From Anaerolineales bacterium (GTDB lineage Bacteria > Chloroflexota > Anaerolineae > UBA7937): a DNA stretch of 13,645 nt. Where the stretch lies: contig JAUVHF010000029.1 of the NCBI GenBank assembly GCA_030593425.1, positions 1 to 13,645 on the forward strand. Direction: 5' to 3'. Numbering within the stretch: position 1 is the first letter of the stretch; each line of letters opens with the position of its first letter. Positions 6,295-12,579 of the stretch are shown piece after piece. Below the pieces are notes generated by a model that saw only the letters and a program-made list of their open reading frames with translations, ran no database searches and was not told the origin of the DNA. The position numbers and the translations under genes are program-made.

Positions 6295-7515
6295 TCACAA
6301 TATCCTCTCCTTGGGCTCCAGCACGGCCCTTGGTCCCAAGAAACGCTCGAAACTAAAGGGGTTGTCACTATCTGACGTTTTGCCCACAATTAGCTGGACC
6401 AAACGCCTTCCACCTTCAGGCCCGCCCATCATTCCATGACCGCTATAGCCGGTATTGAGGAAGAGCCCAGCCACCCCAGAGCAAGGACCGATGATAGGCA
6501 TATGATCTGGGGTATAGGTATATTGACCGGCGCACAGGTCTAGATTTGATTTGTTCAATAGGTTGGTCGCTCGGTTCCAGAGGGGCGACACACGGCCTGC
6601 GCTGCAGGGTGATTGGGGATCCAAGACCATAGCTGGAAAGCTCCAATCTCTGGGCACTACCTCCTTGGGCTCCTCCGGTTCCTCCTCAAAGGCCTTGGCA
6701 ATCAAGGCTCCCGCGCCCTCCGGCCGCCAGTGAACCCCTGTGTCGTCATCGATCGTAAGCGGCGCTCTTCTAGGAACTAGGTCGCAGCGGAGTACCGCTA
6801 ACCTATGCCGACGCAGTAGGGTGAGGGGAAGCTCGACACCGGCCAGCCGGGCCACACGTCTAGAGAAGGGCCCCGCCGCTACTACCACCCTTCTAGTCTC
6901 TATTGTTCCCCTGTCGGTCTCGACGGCGGCAACGCCTTCCGTGTCCAAGGCTATCCCCATGGCCGCAGTCTGCAAGAGAAACTCCGCCTGGCTCCCCTTA
7001 ACGAAGCCGTATAACACCTCATGTACTGAGAGCCAACCATCGCCACCGCGATAGCGCGCTGCAACTATCTGGGGACTCAGGTAGGGAAAACGAGCCCGTG
7101 CTTCATCGCCGCTCAAGAGCTCCACATCGGTCAATCCGGCCTTGTGCTGGGTCTCCACGATTTCCCCATAGATCTCCGCTTGTTGTGATTCAGTGGTTAG
7201 ATAGAGATACCCTTGCTGGCGAAGGCTGATGTCGGCGTCGCGAATGCCGGTCATTTCATCGAAATGAGAAAAGATTTCGATGCTCCCCAACATCAGCTCG
7301 ATATTCTCGGCGCTCTCAAATTGGGCGCGGAAGCATTCCGTGGAGGAGGCTGTTGTCAGGCTGCCAAGCGCCTCTCTCCTCTCCACCACGACCGTCTTCA
7401 GACCCGCCCGGGAGCAAAAAAATGCAGTGCTCACTCCCACAATGCCACCGCCCACAATGACCACATCAGCGATCTTCGGCAACTCGCCTTTAAGGGGAAC
7501 CATCACCTGACCCAT
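6295..7515 (-). CDS. FAD-dependent oxidoreductase of the DAO family (glycine/sarcosine/D-amino acid oxidase type)
   Basis: DAO-family flavoenzymes oxidise secondary or primary amines such as sarcosine, glycine, D-amino acids, D-proline or D-hydroxyproline. The 406-residue product has the Rossmann FAD motif VVIVGGGIVG (18-27) with acidic E45 in VVVERR for the ribose, the second-strand element SSTECFRAQF, GDGWLSVHEVLYGF mid-protein, RRVVVAAGPFSRR before the substrate domain, and the family C-terminal signature YTPDHMPIIGP followed by GLFLNTGYSGHGMMGGPEGGRRL. It resembles the beta subunit of heterotetrameric sarcosine oxidase and related single-chain dehydrogenases; no alpha, gamma or delta partner is nearby. 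The ATG at 7515 has GAGGGG nine bases upstream; an in-frame ATG four codons on has poorer spacing. It lies 244 bases downstream of the aldolase gene on the same strand, suggesting a joint role in amino-acid or hydroxyproline breakdown. The substrate is inferred only. Confidence 0.9.
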   Translation of the reverse strand: MGQVMVPLKGELPKIADVVIVGGGIVGVSTAFFCSRAGLKTVVVERREALGSLTTASSTECFRAQFESAENIELMLGSIEIFSHFDEMTGIRDADISLRQQGYLYLTTESQQAEIYGEIVETQHKAGLTDVELLSGDEARARFPYLSPQIVAARYRGGDGWLSVHEVLYGFVKGSQAEFLLQTAAMGIALDTEGVAAVETDRGTIETRRVVVAAGPFSRRVARLAGVELPLTLLRRHRLAVLRCDLVPRRAPLTIDDDTGVHWRPEGAGALIAKAFEEEPEEPKEVVPRDWSFPAMVLDPQSPCSAGRVSPLWNRATNLLNKSNLDLCAGQYTYTPDHMPIIGPCSGVAGLFLNTGYSGHGMMGGPEGGRRLVQLIVGKTSDSDNPFSFERFLGPRAVLEPKERIL

Positions 7516-7580
7516 GGCATTCGCCCCTCACTTATCCCCGCGTTTTTTGCACATATACGGCGGAGGTCCGAGGTCAGTCA

Positions 7581-7709
7581 CTAGCCCTTCACACTGAACG
7601 CCCCCGGTGCATGATTGAAATCCAGTTCGCTCTCTATGAATATGGTAGCCACGACATTGGCACTATCATGGAGGCCGTAGAGGAAACCCAAGACCAAGGT
7701 AACACCCAT
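7581..7709 (-). pseudogene. Remnant of a PiT-family inorganic phosphate transporter (N-terminal signature)
   Basis: An open stretch of 42 codons reads MGVTLVLGFLYGLHDSANV and continues VATIFIESELDF before a TAG. The core GFLYGLHDSANVVATI closely matches the first conserved motif of PiT (PF01384) phosphate permeases, commonly G-F-x-D-x-A-N-x-I-A-T at the end of helix 1. The frame stays open upstream to the end of the aldolase gene (a TTG or this ATG could start it) and is hydrophobic there, as a PiT helix 1 would be. After about ten further residues homology stops, and only 65 bases remain before the next gene, so the other ~90 percent of a transporter is missing. No ribosome-binding site is visible. 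I read it as a decayed fragment left by a deletion; a short functional peptide is less likely. Confidence 0.5.
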
Positions 7710-7759
7710 GGGAACAGCTAGCGAAAGAGGTATGGTCAAAGCCGGCCATTCTTCGCCCG

Positions 7760-8665
7760 TTAGTAGGCGGTGGGAGTAGAAACAGCCTCGTGCAAAACCT
7801 TTTGGATCTCGGCCACCTCCTGGGGACTAGGATAGGCCAGCGGAGAACGGGGTGGGCCCCCGTAGTACCCAAGGAGATCTAGGGCCGCCTTGAGACCTGG
7901 GACACCAAACCGTGTGGTAACCGCATCATTGACTGCGATGATCTTCAGTTGCAACTCGCGCCCTTCTGCGTATCGTCCTTCCTGCAGGCCACGATAGATT
8001 TGACAGCATTCCTCCGGCAAGAGGTTGGCTACGGCCAACACGCCACCGGCTGCGCCCAAGGTGAGCGCCGGATAGAAGAAACTCCCAGAACCAGCCAACA
8101 CGGAGAAGCCAGAGGGCGCGCGTCGAATCATCTCCCCCAACCTGCCCAGGTTGCCCGCGCTATCCTTGATGCCCACGATGTTGGGGTGCTGAGCCAACTC
8201 GATGATGGTATCCACTGGCAGCTCGAGGCCAGTGAACCTGGGCACTTGATAGAGCAAGAGGGGGATGGTCGAGGCATCGGCTAAGGCTAGATAGTGGCGA
8301 CGTAGAGCCTCGGCGGTCATTTGCGCTTTGTAGTAGTGGGGAGTGAGTACTAAAGCGACCTCAGCCCCTAGGTTGGCGGCTGCCTTGGTGCGTTGAGTCG
8401 CCACCTCGGTAGAGTGAGCGCCCGTACCCACGATGAGCAGTTTGTCCGAGGGGATAGCCTTTCGGGCAGCGGCGATGATCCTAGCACGCTCTTCCTCTTT
8501 GATGTGCACGCTCTCCCCGTTCGAGCCCAGCACCACATATCCGGCAAGGGGGGTCTCGTTCCACTTAGACAGGTTCTCCGCCAGCCTGCCCAAGGCGAGA
8601 GCGCCACTCTCCTCGAAAGGAGTGGGGATAGGAGGATATACCCCGCACACTGAGACAGTTTTCAC
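7760..8665 (-). CDS. DapA-superfamily aldolase, 4-hydroxy-2-oxoglutarate aldolase (HOGA1)-like
   Basis: This 301-residue protein is a class I aldolase of the DHDPS/NAL superfamily. It shows GVYPPIPTPF at the N-terminus, GSNGE (47-51) where DHDPS has G-T-T-G-E, the catalytic Tyr139 in LLYQVP, and the Schiff-base Lys167 in GIKDSAGN. The sequence follows mammalian mitochondrial 4-hydroxy-2-oxoglutarate aldolase unusually well: LTPHYYKAQM, FTGLELPVDTIIELAQHPNIVG as a continuous block, VLAGSGSFF, LGAAGGVLAVAN, FGVPGLKAALDLLGYYGGP. HOGA cleaves 4-hydroxy-2-oxoglutarate to pyruvate and glyoxylate, the last step of hydroxyproline catabolism. The start is GTG 8665 with GAGGAGG five bases before it. 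Alternatives are other 2-keto-acid aldolases or pyrroline-4-hydroxy-2-carboxylate deaminase, which share the fold. It is not expected to be a lysine-pathway DapA, given GSNGE. The nearby DAO-type oxidoreductase fits such a pathway. Confidence 0.88.
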   Translation of the reverse strand: MKTVSVCGVYPPIPTPFEESGALALGRLAENLSKWNETPLAGYVVLGSNGESVHIKEEERARIIAAARKAIPSDKLLIVGTGAHSTEVATQRTKAAANLGAEVALVLTPHYYKAQMTAEALRRHYLALADASTIPLLLYQVPRFTGLELPVDTIIELAQHPNIVGIKDSAGNLGRLGEMIRRAPSGFSVLAGSGSFFYPALTLGAAGGVLAVANLLPEECCQIYRGLQEGRYAEGRELQLKIIAVNDAVTTRFGVPGLKAALDLLGYYGGPPRSPLAYPSPQEVAEIQKVLHEAVSTPTAY

Positions 8666-8682
8666 CCTATCCTCCTCATTGG

Positions 8683-8832
8683 CTAATTCTCATATTTTGC
8701 AGATGGATGGCAAAGCCTGAACTCCTTCTGTTTGACTGCCAGTGTACTCCCAAAGCGAAACGCCGTCAACCCAGACATCAGCGCTTGCAGCCCTATTCCC
8801 GAAACCTTAGGCTCCTCCTGGGCACATCCCAT
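8683..8832 (-). CDS. Possible small ORF (49 aa) immediately upstream of the aldolase gene
   Basis: From ATG 8832 an open frame runs MGCAQEEPKVSGIGLQALMS, then GLTAFRFGSTLAVKQKEFRL, and ends at TAG 8683, 17 bases before the GTG of the aldolase. AGGGGAGG lies about 11 bases upstream of the ATG, a little far but usable, and it forms the 3' arm of the hairpin at 8847-8872. I recognise no family. It could be a leader peptide, a small protein co-transcribed with the aldolase, a decayed gene fragment, or chance. Without comparative data I give it low confidence. Confidence 0.25.
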   Translation of the reverse strand: MGCAQEEPKVSGIGLQALMSGLTAFRFGSTLAVKQKEFRLCHPSAKYEN

Positions 8833-8846
8833 ACACTAACCGGCCT

Positions 8847-8872
8847 CCCCTTCCACCCTCGCTCGGAAGGGG
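8847..8872 (-). promoter_or_regulatory. GC-rich 8-bp hairpin covering a ribosome-binding site
   Basis: CCCCTTCC and GGAAGGGG pair perfectly around a 10-base loop. In the minus-strand transcript the second arm contains AAGGGG, which together with the next AGG is the purine-rich site for the 49-codon small ORF. When folded, that site would be hidden. There is no U-tract, so it is not a terminator. Confidence 0.45.
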
Positions 8873-8919
8873 CTCCCGTCTTGTTTCATCTGCTTCGCCT
8901 TTGTAGTATCAGTTGATTA

Positions 8920-8944
8920 GTCTGCGTCCATCCCGGCCGCAGAC
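8920..8944. repeat. 7-bp inverted repeat (GTCTGCG ... CGCAGAC)
   Basis: GTCTGCG (8920-8926) and CGCAGAC (8938-8944) are perfect inverses with an 11-base loop. It lies upstream of the aldolase leader hairpin. The symmetry suits either an RNA stem or an operator; nothing in the sequence decides between them. Confidence 0.4.
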
Positions 8945-9064
8945 CTTCCATAGATCTCAAGAAGAGGGGGGCCTTACCTTTAGGTGACATCACATGGTAA
9001 CATCTGACGCTCGAGGGTCTTCAAGAGGCGCACCCTCACCATCCGCCTGAATTACCCAGGTAGG

Positions 9065-9406
9065 CTACCGCCGGCCGATGGCTAGGGTGATCTCCGGGAC
9101 GCCCAGACCGACGGTCAACTCAAAGGATGCGATGACGAATTCCGACTCCTCTTTCTCCAGGATGGTGTTTATGCGCTTCACCTTATGAGTGACGTTCACG
9201 ATGAGTTCGGCGAGTTTCTCGTCGCTCACCATCTCCGTGGCAGCCGTCTTGGCCTTCGCGGCCCTCTCTTTGAACCCCGTCAATAGTTCGCCAACTCTGT
9301 CCTGGGCCGCCTTCTCATCCCCCACTACCCCAGTTGCCGCCTGCTTCGCCTTCTCGGCGCCCTCTTTGAACCTGTCCAGGAGCCCGCCGACCTTGTCTTG
9401 AGCCAT
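9065..9406 (-). CDS. Hypothetical tandem-repeat helical protein (113 aa)
   Basis: I do not recognise this protein. Residues 2-33 (AQDKVGGLLDRFKEGAEKAK, then QAATGVVGDEKA) and 34-65 (AQDRVGELLTGFKERAAKAK, then TAATEMVSDEKL) are two copies of a 32-residue repeat with about 60 percent identity; a decayed third start, AELIVNVTHKV, follows at 66. Each repeat is rich in Ala, Lys and Glu with heptad-like hydrophobics, so a long amphipathic helix or coiled coil is expected. The C-terminal part (about 90-110: EFVIASFELTVGLGVPEITL) is hydrophobic and beta-like. There is no signal peptide. ATG 9406 is preferred, with AGGAGG seven bases upstream; a GTG two codons earlier (9412) has too short a spacing. 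It stands alone on the minus strand downstream of the ribosomal operon terminator. A surface-, envelope- or stress-associated scaffold role is possible but unproven. Confidence 0.78.
   Translation of the reverse strand: MAQDKVGGLLDRFKEGAEKAKQAATGVVGDEKAAQDRVGELLTGFKERAAKAKTAATEMVSDEKLAELIVNVTHKVKRINTILEKEESEFVIASFELTVGLGVPEITLAIGRR
9212..9403 (-). repeat. Two 96-base tandem repeats inside the helical protein gene
   Basis: Unit 1 occupies 9308-9403 and unit 2 occupies 9212-9307; both encode 32 residues starting AQD(K/R)VG and ending DEK. They share short identical DNA stretches such as TTCAAAGAG, but third positions have diverged, so the duplication is not recent and the repeat has been kept at protein level. 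Confidence 0.8.
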
Positions 9407-9494
9407 CTCCACCCCTCCTAGTGAGTTGCAGTGATTTTGCCTCTAAGGCTAGTTCAACGACCCGCTACGCTCTCGCTACTATGCGAACTATTTG

Positions 9495-9614
9495 ATGAGC
9501 GTTGATACCATAAAACTCGTCCTGGCGGCGCTGGTCAATTCCCCGTCTGGTATGATCGTCGAGTATCTCTACCGTCTCTACCTGCCGCTAATCCTCAAGA
9601 ACTACGGGCCGTAA
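9495..9614 (+). CDS. Micro-ORF (39 aa) ending in a Chloroflexota-style YLPLILKN tail
   Basis: The frame reads MSVDTIKLVLAALVNSPSGM, then IVEYLYRLYLPLILKNYGP and TAA. The end, YLPLILKNYGP, resembles the short C-terminal or post-signal motif (L-P-L-[VI]-[LM]-[RK]) seen in very many Chloroflexota exported proteins, from memory of that phylum. There is no clear ribosome-binding site before the ATG, and the frame opens only a little further upstream (stop TAG near 9450). It may be the last piece of a lost secreted protein or a genuine small hydrophobic peptide. It converges with rpsI at the shared hairpin. Confidence 0.35.
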   Translation: MSVDTIKLVLAALVNSPSGMIVEYLYRLYLPLILKNYGP

Positions 9615-9616
9615 CC

Positions 9617-9663
9617 GCAAAAGAAGAGGGGTGAGCCAACCTTAGGAATGGCCCACCCTCTTT
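9617..9663 (-). terminator. Intrinsic terminator of the ribosomal operon
   Basis: AAGAGGGGTGAGCCA (9624-9638) pairs with TGGCCCACCCTCTT (9649-9662) around a 10-base loop, with one mismatch and one bulge. On the minus strand the stem is followed by CTTCTTTTGC, an acceptable U-rich tail, 17 bases after the rpsI stop. The other direction has only a short T run (CTCTTTCCC), so any effect on the plus-strand micro-ORF would be weaker. Confidence 0.82.
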
Positions 9664-9679
9664 CCCAAAGAAGTCGTAT

Positions 9680-10072
9680 CTACCGCTTGGTGTATTGAGG
9701 AGCCTTGCGCGCCCTCTTGAGGCCCGGCTTCTTCCTCTCCTTCACCCGAGGGTCTCGGGTCAGGAAGCCCCCCTTCCGCAGGGTAGGCCGGAGTTCGGGA
9801 TCAGCCTCCAGCAAGGCCCGGGCTATCCCGTGACGGATAGCCCCCGCTTGGCCACTGATGCCGCCACCGTTCACTCGCACCGTAATACGAAACTTGCCTT
9901 CCATGCCCGTGACCAGCAAGGGCTCCTTCAGACGCAAGAGGTCTATCTCTCGGGAGAAATGCTCCTCCGCCGGCTTCTCGTTGACCACGATACCGTTGCC
10001 CTCGGGGTAGAGTCTAACCCGTGCCGTGGCGCTCTTTCGCCGGCCAGTGCCGTAGTAATATCTCTCTGCCAT
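9680..10072 (-). CDS. rpsI: 30S ribosomal protein S9
   Basis: S9 is a structural protein of the small subunit whose C-terminal tail reaches the P-site tRNA. The 130-residue product opens with YYYGTGRRKSATARVRLYPE and has the VNGGGISGQAGAIRHGIARAL core (about 68-88) and the C-terminal LKRARKAPQYTKR; the final K-R that contacts P-site tRNA is present, with T in place of the common S. The start is ATG 10072 with GGAGG four to five bases upstream, and that site overlaps the rplM stop. It is the last gene of the operon, directly before the terminator. Confidence 0.99.
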   Translation of the reverse strand: MAERYYYGTGRRKSATARVRLYPEGNGIVVNEKPAEEHFSREIDLLRLKEPLLVTGMEGKFRITVRVNGGGISGQAGAIRHGIARALLEADPELRPTLRKGGFLTRDPRVKERKKPGLKRARKAPQYTKR

Positions 10073-10080
10073 AACGCCTC

Positions 10081-10509
10081 CTACAACTCCAACTCCTGGG
10101 GGTTCTGGGCCTGGTGAGGATGGCTCTCCCCCTCATAGATCTTCAGCTTCCTCATCATGGCTCTTCCCAAACGGTTATGAGGCAGCATCCCCCGGACCGC
10201 GAGACGCATGACCCGGGTGGGGCGCTTCTTGAGCATCTCCGCCAAGGTAGTGCTCCGCAGCCCACCGGGGTAGCCGGAATGGCGGTAGTAGATCTTGTCA
10301 TCCAGTTTCTTGCCCGTCACCCGGATCTTTGCCGCGTTTATGACTATCACGTAATCGCCGGTGTCGAGATGAGGAGCGAAATAGGGCTTATGCTTGCCTC
10401 GCAGGATCTTAGCCACCTCCGAGGCCAATCGCCCCAAGATCTTCCCTTCTGCATCTACAACCCACCAGCGGCGCTCTATATCCTCTGGCTTTGTGGCATA
10501 GGTCTTCAT
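10081..10509 (-). CDS. rplM: 50S ribosomal protein L13
   Basis: L13 is an early-assembling large-subunit protein that binds 23S rRNA. The 142-residue protein contains RRWWVVDAEGKILGRLAS (14-31), GKHKPYFAPHLDTGDYVIVINA (39-60), YYRHSGYPGGLR and the MLPHNRLGRAMMRKLKIYEG signature. Its ATG overlaps the truA stop as ATGA (10509-10506), implying translational coupling; only a weak GGCGG lies upstream. The tail ends HPHQAQNPQELEL, as usual for bacterial L13. Confidence 0.99.
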   Translation of the reverse strand: MKTYATKPEDIERRWWVVDAEGKILGRLASEVAKILRGKHKPYFAPHLDTGDYVIVINAAKIRVTGKKLDDKIYYRHSGYPGGLRSTTLAEMLKKRPTRVMRLAVRGMLPHNRLGRAMMRKLKIYEGESHPHQAQNPQELEL

Positions 10510-11252
10510 ATCGCGTACCGCCGGGGATAACTCACCCTAGTGAGGCAGAGCCCATGGGCGGGGAGGAGATCTCTCGCCCGGCTCCTATCCTTCGCCGCCA
10601 AGACCTCTTTGAACCACTGAGGGCTCACTTCTCCCCGTCCCACAAGGAGCACCGTACCCACTATAGTCCGCACCATCCGCTTCAAGAAGGCGTTGGCCTC
10701 GAGATCGATATGGATGTAGTCTCCTTCTCTACGGCAATCGACCTCTAGCACTTGGCGCATCGTGCTTCCACCTGCTCGGGCACGGCCGAATGAGGCGAAG
10801 TCATGGACTCCGATCAAGAACCCCAAGGCTCCCTTCATGGCCTCTAGATCTAGCTCCCCCACCCAGTGATAGGCGTAGAGCCGGGATAGGGGCGAGCGCA
10901 CAGGTCGGTTGAAGATGGTGTACCGATATCTGCGACTCAGGGCGCTCTTACGAGCGTGGAAATCGAGAGGCAGTTCCGAGAGTTCAAGGATCGCTATGTC
11001 AAAGGGCAAAAGGGCGTTTAGGGCCCTCTGTAACTCCGAAAGGGACCTCTTCCAACCAGTAGGGAAACTGATCACCTGACCGGTGGCGTGAACGCCAGCA
11101 TCCGTCCGCCCCGCTCCCACAATTTTAGTTTGCTCTTGCGTCACTGAGGCGAGAGCCCTTTCTATCTCCCCCTGAATCGTTATCTCCCTTTTCTGCCTCT
11201 GAAAGCCAGCGTAGCGCGTGCCATCGTATTCCACCACCGCCCCAAGGTGCAT
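10506..11252 (-). CDS. truA: tRNA pseudouridine(38-40) synthase TruA
   Basis: TruA isomerises uridines 38, 39 and 40 in the anticodon arm of many tRNAs. The 248-residue protein has the start VEYDGTRYAGFQRQ, the catalytic Asp51 in GAGRTDAGVHATGQ (46-59), the FHARKSALSRRYRYTIFN block, YAYHW, and the C-terminal FLKRMVRTIVGTVLLVGRG (about 189-207). Its start is five bases after the rplQ stop, with only a poor ribosome-binding site, so it probably relies on re-initiation. Its stop overlaps the rplM ATG. Placement of truA inside the alpha operon before rplM-rpsI is common in Gram-positive bacteria and Chloroflexota. Confidence 0.98.
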   Translation of the reverse strand: MHLGAVVEYDGTRYAGFQRQKREITIQGEIERALASVTQEQTKIVGAGRTDAGVHATGQVISFPTGWKRSLSELQRALNALLPFDIAILELSELPLDFHARKSALSRRYRYTIFNRPVRSPLSRLYAYHWVGELDLEAMKGALGFLIGVHDFASFGRARAGGSTMRQVLEVDCRREGDYIHIDLEANAFLKRMVRTIVGTVLLVGRGEVSPQWFKEVLAAKDRSRARDLLPAHGLCLTRVSYPRRYAI

Positions 11253-11257
11253 TTTTG

Positions 11258-11611
11258 CTACTCGACCAGCTCCAAAATCACCATGGGCGCAGCGTCCCCC
11301 AAGCGGGGACCCAGTTTCACCAGCCGTGTATACCCTCCTGGCCGCTCTTGGTAGCGAGGAGCGATCTCGTCAAAGAGCCCTTTCACTATCTGGGCATCGG
11401 CGATAGTGCGCAACACCTGCCTCCGGGCGTGGAGATCCCCTCGCTTGGCCAGGGTTATCAGCCTCTCCGCTTCCCCTCGCACAGCCTTAGCCTTGGCCTC
11501 GGTGGTGCGGATCCTTCCGTGCCGAAAGAGTTCGGTGATGAGGTTCCGGAAGAGGGCGCGCCTATGTCCTCGGGAGCGCTTGAGCCGACGGCCGGCCACT
11601 CGATGCCTCAT
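11258..11611 (-). CDS. rplQ: 50S ribosomal protein L17
   Basis: L17 is a large-subunit protein near the polypeptide exit. At 117 residues it is the compact bacterial form, with MRHRVAGRRLKRSRGHRRALFRNL trimmed here to its features: a basic N-terminus (1-12), the H-R-x-A-L-x-R-N-L helix (16-24), TTEAKAKAVRGEAERLIT (36-53), and the C-terminal GGYTRLVKLGPRLGDAAPM (92-110). The ATG overlaps the rpoA TGA (ATGA at 11611-11608), with GAGGAG eight bases upstream inside the end of rpoA. Confidence 0.99.
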   Translation of the reverse strand: MRHRVAGRRLKRSRGHRRALFRNLITELFRHGRIRTTEAKAKAVRGEAERLITLAKRGDLHARRQVLRTIADAQIVKGLFDEIAPRYQERPGGYTRLVKLGPRLGDAAPMVILELVE

Positions 11612-12555
11612 GAGGGCGTCTCCTCGATAAGGGCCAAGAACCCTTTCTCGTCCAACGCCTCCTTAAGTTCATCGAGGGACTTCTTGCCGAAGTTCCGGAT
11701 AGCCATCATCTCCTCATCCCCCTTCTCGAGCCTCTCCAGGATCTCGCCCACCTTGGTGAGCCCTGCTCGCTTCAAGCAGTTGAAGGCCCGTACCGAGAGG
11801 TCCAGATCCTCTATCGGCATCTCGTAGATCCGAGGTGGGATCGCCTCTTCGACCTCTTCCACCGCCTCCACCACCAAGCCGCCGTAATCGACGATGAGGG
11901 CCAAGTGGCGGACCAGGATCTGGGCAGCCGTGCTTAACGCCTCCTCTGGCTGAATGCTGCCATCGGTCCACATCTCCATCACCAGCTCATCGAAATCGGT
12001 CACCGGGCCAACGCGGACACGCCCCACATGGTACGCCACCCTCCGCACCGGGCTGAAGATGGCATCCACCGGCAACTCCCCGATGGGTAACTTCCCCCGC
12101 TCCTCGCTGGGGGAGTACCCCCGACCCCGTTCCACAACCAACTCCATCTCCAGATGAGCCTCATCGGAATCGAGCCTCGCCAGTTTTAGGGCCGGGTTGA
12201 TGATCTCCACGTCGCTGGGACACTCTACATCCCCGGCGGTAAGCACCCCTTCTCCCCTCCTAGATACATAGAGCCGCACTGGGTCATCGGCGTGAAGCCT
12301 AAACCTGATCTGCTTCACGTTCAAAATGAGGGCCATGGTATCCTCTTTGACATGAGGGATGGGCGAGAACCCATGATGGATGCCATTAACTTTGATAGAA
12401 GTCACCGCCGCTCCAGGCAAGGAAGAGAGAAGCACCCTCCTTAGGGAATTGCCCAAAGTGATACCGTATCCTGTCTCCAGCGGGCCGATGACGAACTTCC
12501 CGTAGTTCTTAGAAGAAGCCTCACTCTCTACTTTGGGAAGAACTAGATCCAACAA
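11608..12555 (-). CDS. rpoA: DNA-directed RNA polymerase alpha subunit
   Basis: Alpha dimerises to nucleate RNA polymerase assembly and binds promoter UP elements and activators through its C-terminal domain. The 315-residue product has the N-terminal domain (about 1-228) with PLETGYGITLGNSLRRVLLS (25-44) and HVKEDTMALILNVK (68-81), an acidic linker (about 229-250), and a full C-terminal domain with LSVRAFNCLKRAG (253-265) and IRNFGKKSLDEL (286-297). The DNA-contact residues equivalent to E. coli R265, N268, G296, K298 and S299 are kept (R256, N259, G290, K292, S293). There is no ATG at the start: TTG 12555 (or the adjacent TTG 12552) is used, with GGAGG eight bases before the first. It sits 24 bases after the rpsD stop. 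Confidence 0.98.
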   Translation of the reverse strand: MLDLVLPKVESEASSKNYGKFVIGPLETGYGITLGNSLRRVLLSSLPGAAVTSIKVNGIHHGFSPIPHVKEDTMALILNVKQIRFRLHADDPVRLYVSRRGEGVLTAGDVECPSDVEIINPALKLARLDSDEAHLEMELVVERGRGYSPSEERGKLPIGELPVDAIFSPVRRVAYHVGRVRVGPVTDFDELVMEMWTDGSIQPEEALSTAAQILVRHLALIVDYGGLVVEAVEEVEEAIPPRIYEMPIEDLDLSVRAFNCLKRAGLTKVGEILERLEKGDEEMMAIRNFGKKSLDELKEALDEKGFLALIEETPS

Positions 12556-12579
12556 GACTACAACCTCCTTTTGAGAGGA

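Larger units (their letters stand above)
8666..9064 (-). other. Gene-poor 399-base region: candidate leader of the aldolase unit
   Basis: No long convincing gene lies here. Read on the minus strand from right to left it holds GTGACATCAC-type short palindromes near 8983-8992, a GAGGGT/ACCCTC inverted repeat (9013-9018 with 9032-9037) just past the stop of the repeat protein that may act as its weak terminator, a 7-bp hairpin at 8920-8944, an 8-bp GC-rich hairpin at 8847-8872, and a possible 49-codon ORF (8683-8832) ahead of the aldolase start. A plus-strand reading frame (about 8707-8916) has no ribosome-binding site and low-quality composition, so I do not call it. I could not find a convincing promoter for the aldolase. 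Confidence 0.5.

Noticed and set aside
6009..6389. Minus-strand 126-codon frame opposite the end of the 182-residue protein
   Set aside because: It is antisense to the duplicated-domain protein and crosses the convergent palindrome; its Arg/Trp/Gly-rich composition is typical of shadows.
7666..7872. Minus-strand 68-codon frame overlapping the aldolase 3' end
   Set aside because: It is a shifted frame of the aldolase and the PiT remnant, Arg/Pro-rich with no ribosome-binding site; the PiT-like peptide is in a different frame.
8707..8916. Plus-strand 69-codon frame upstream of the aldolase
   Set aside because: No ribosome-binding site, Arg/Leu/His-rich low-quality composition and no recognisable motif; the minus-strand leader explains the structure better.
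11255..11827. Plus-strand 190-codon frame across rplQ and rpoA
   Set aside because: It is antisense to two certain genes and Ser/Pro-rich with no motif; a long antisense frame is expected in GC-rich coding DNA.
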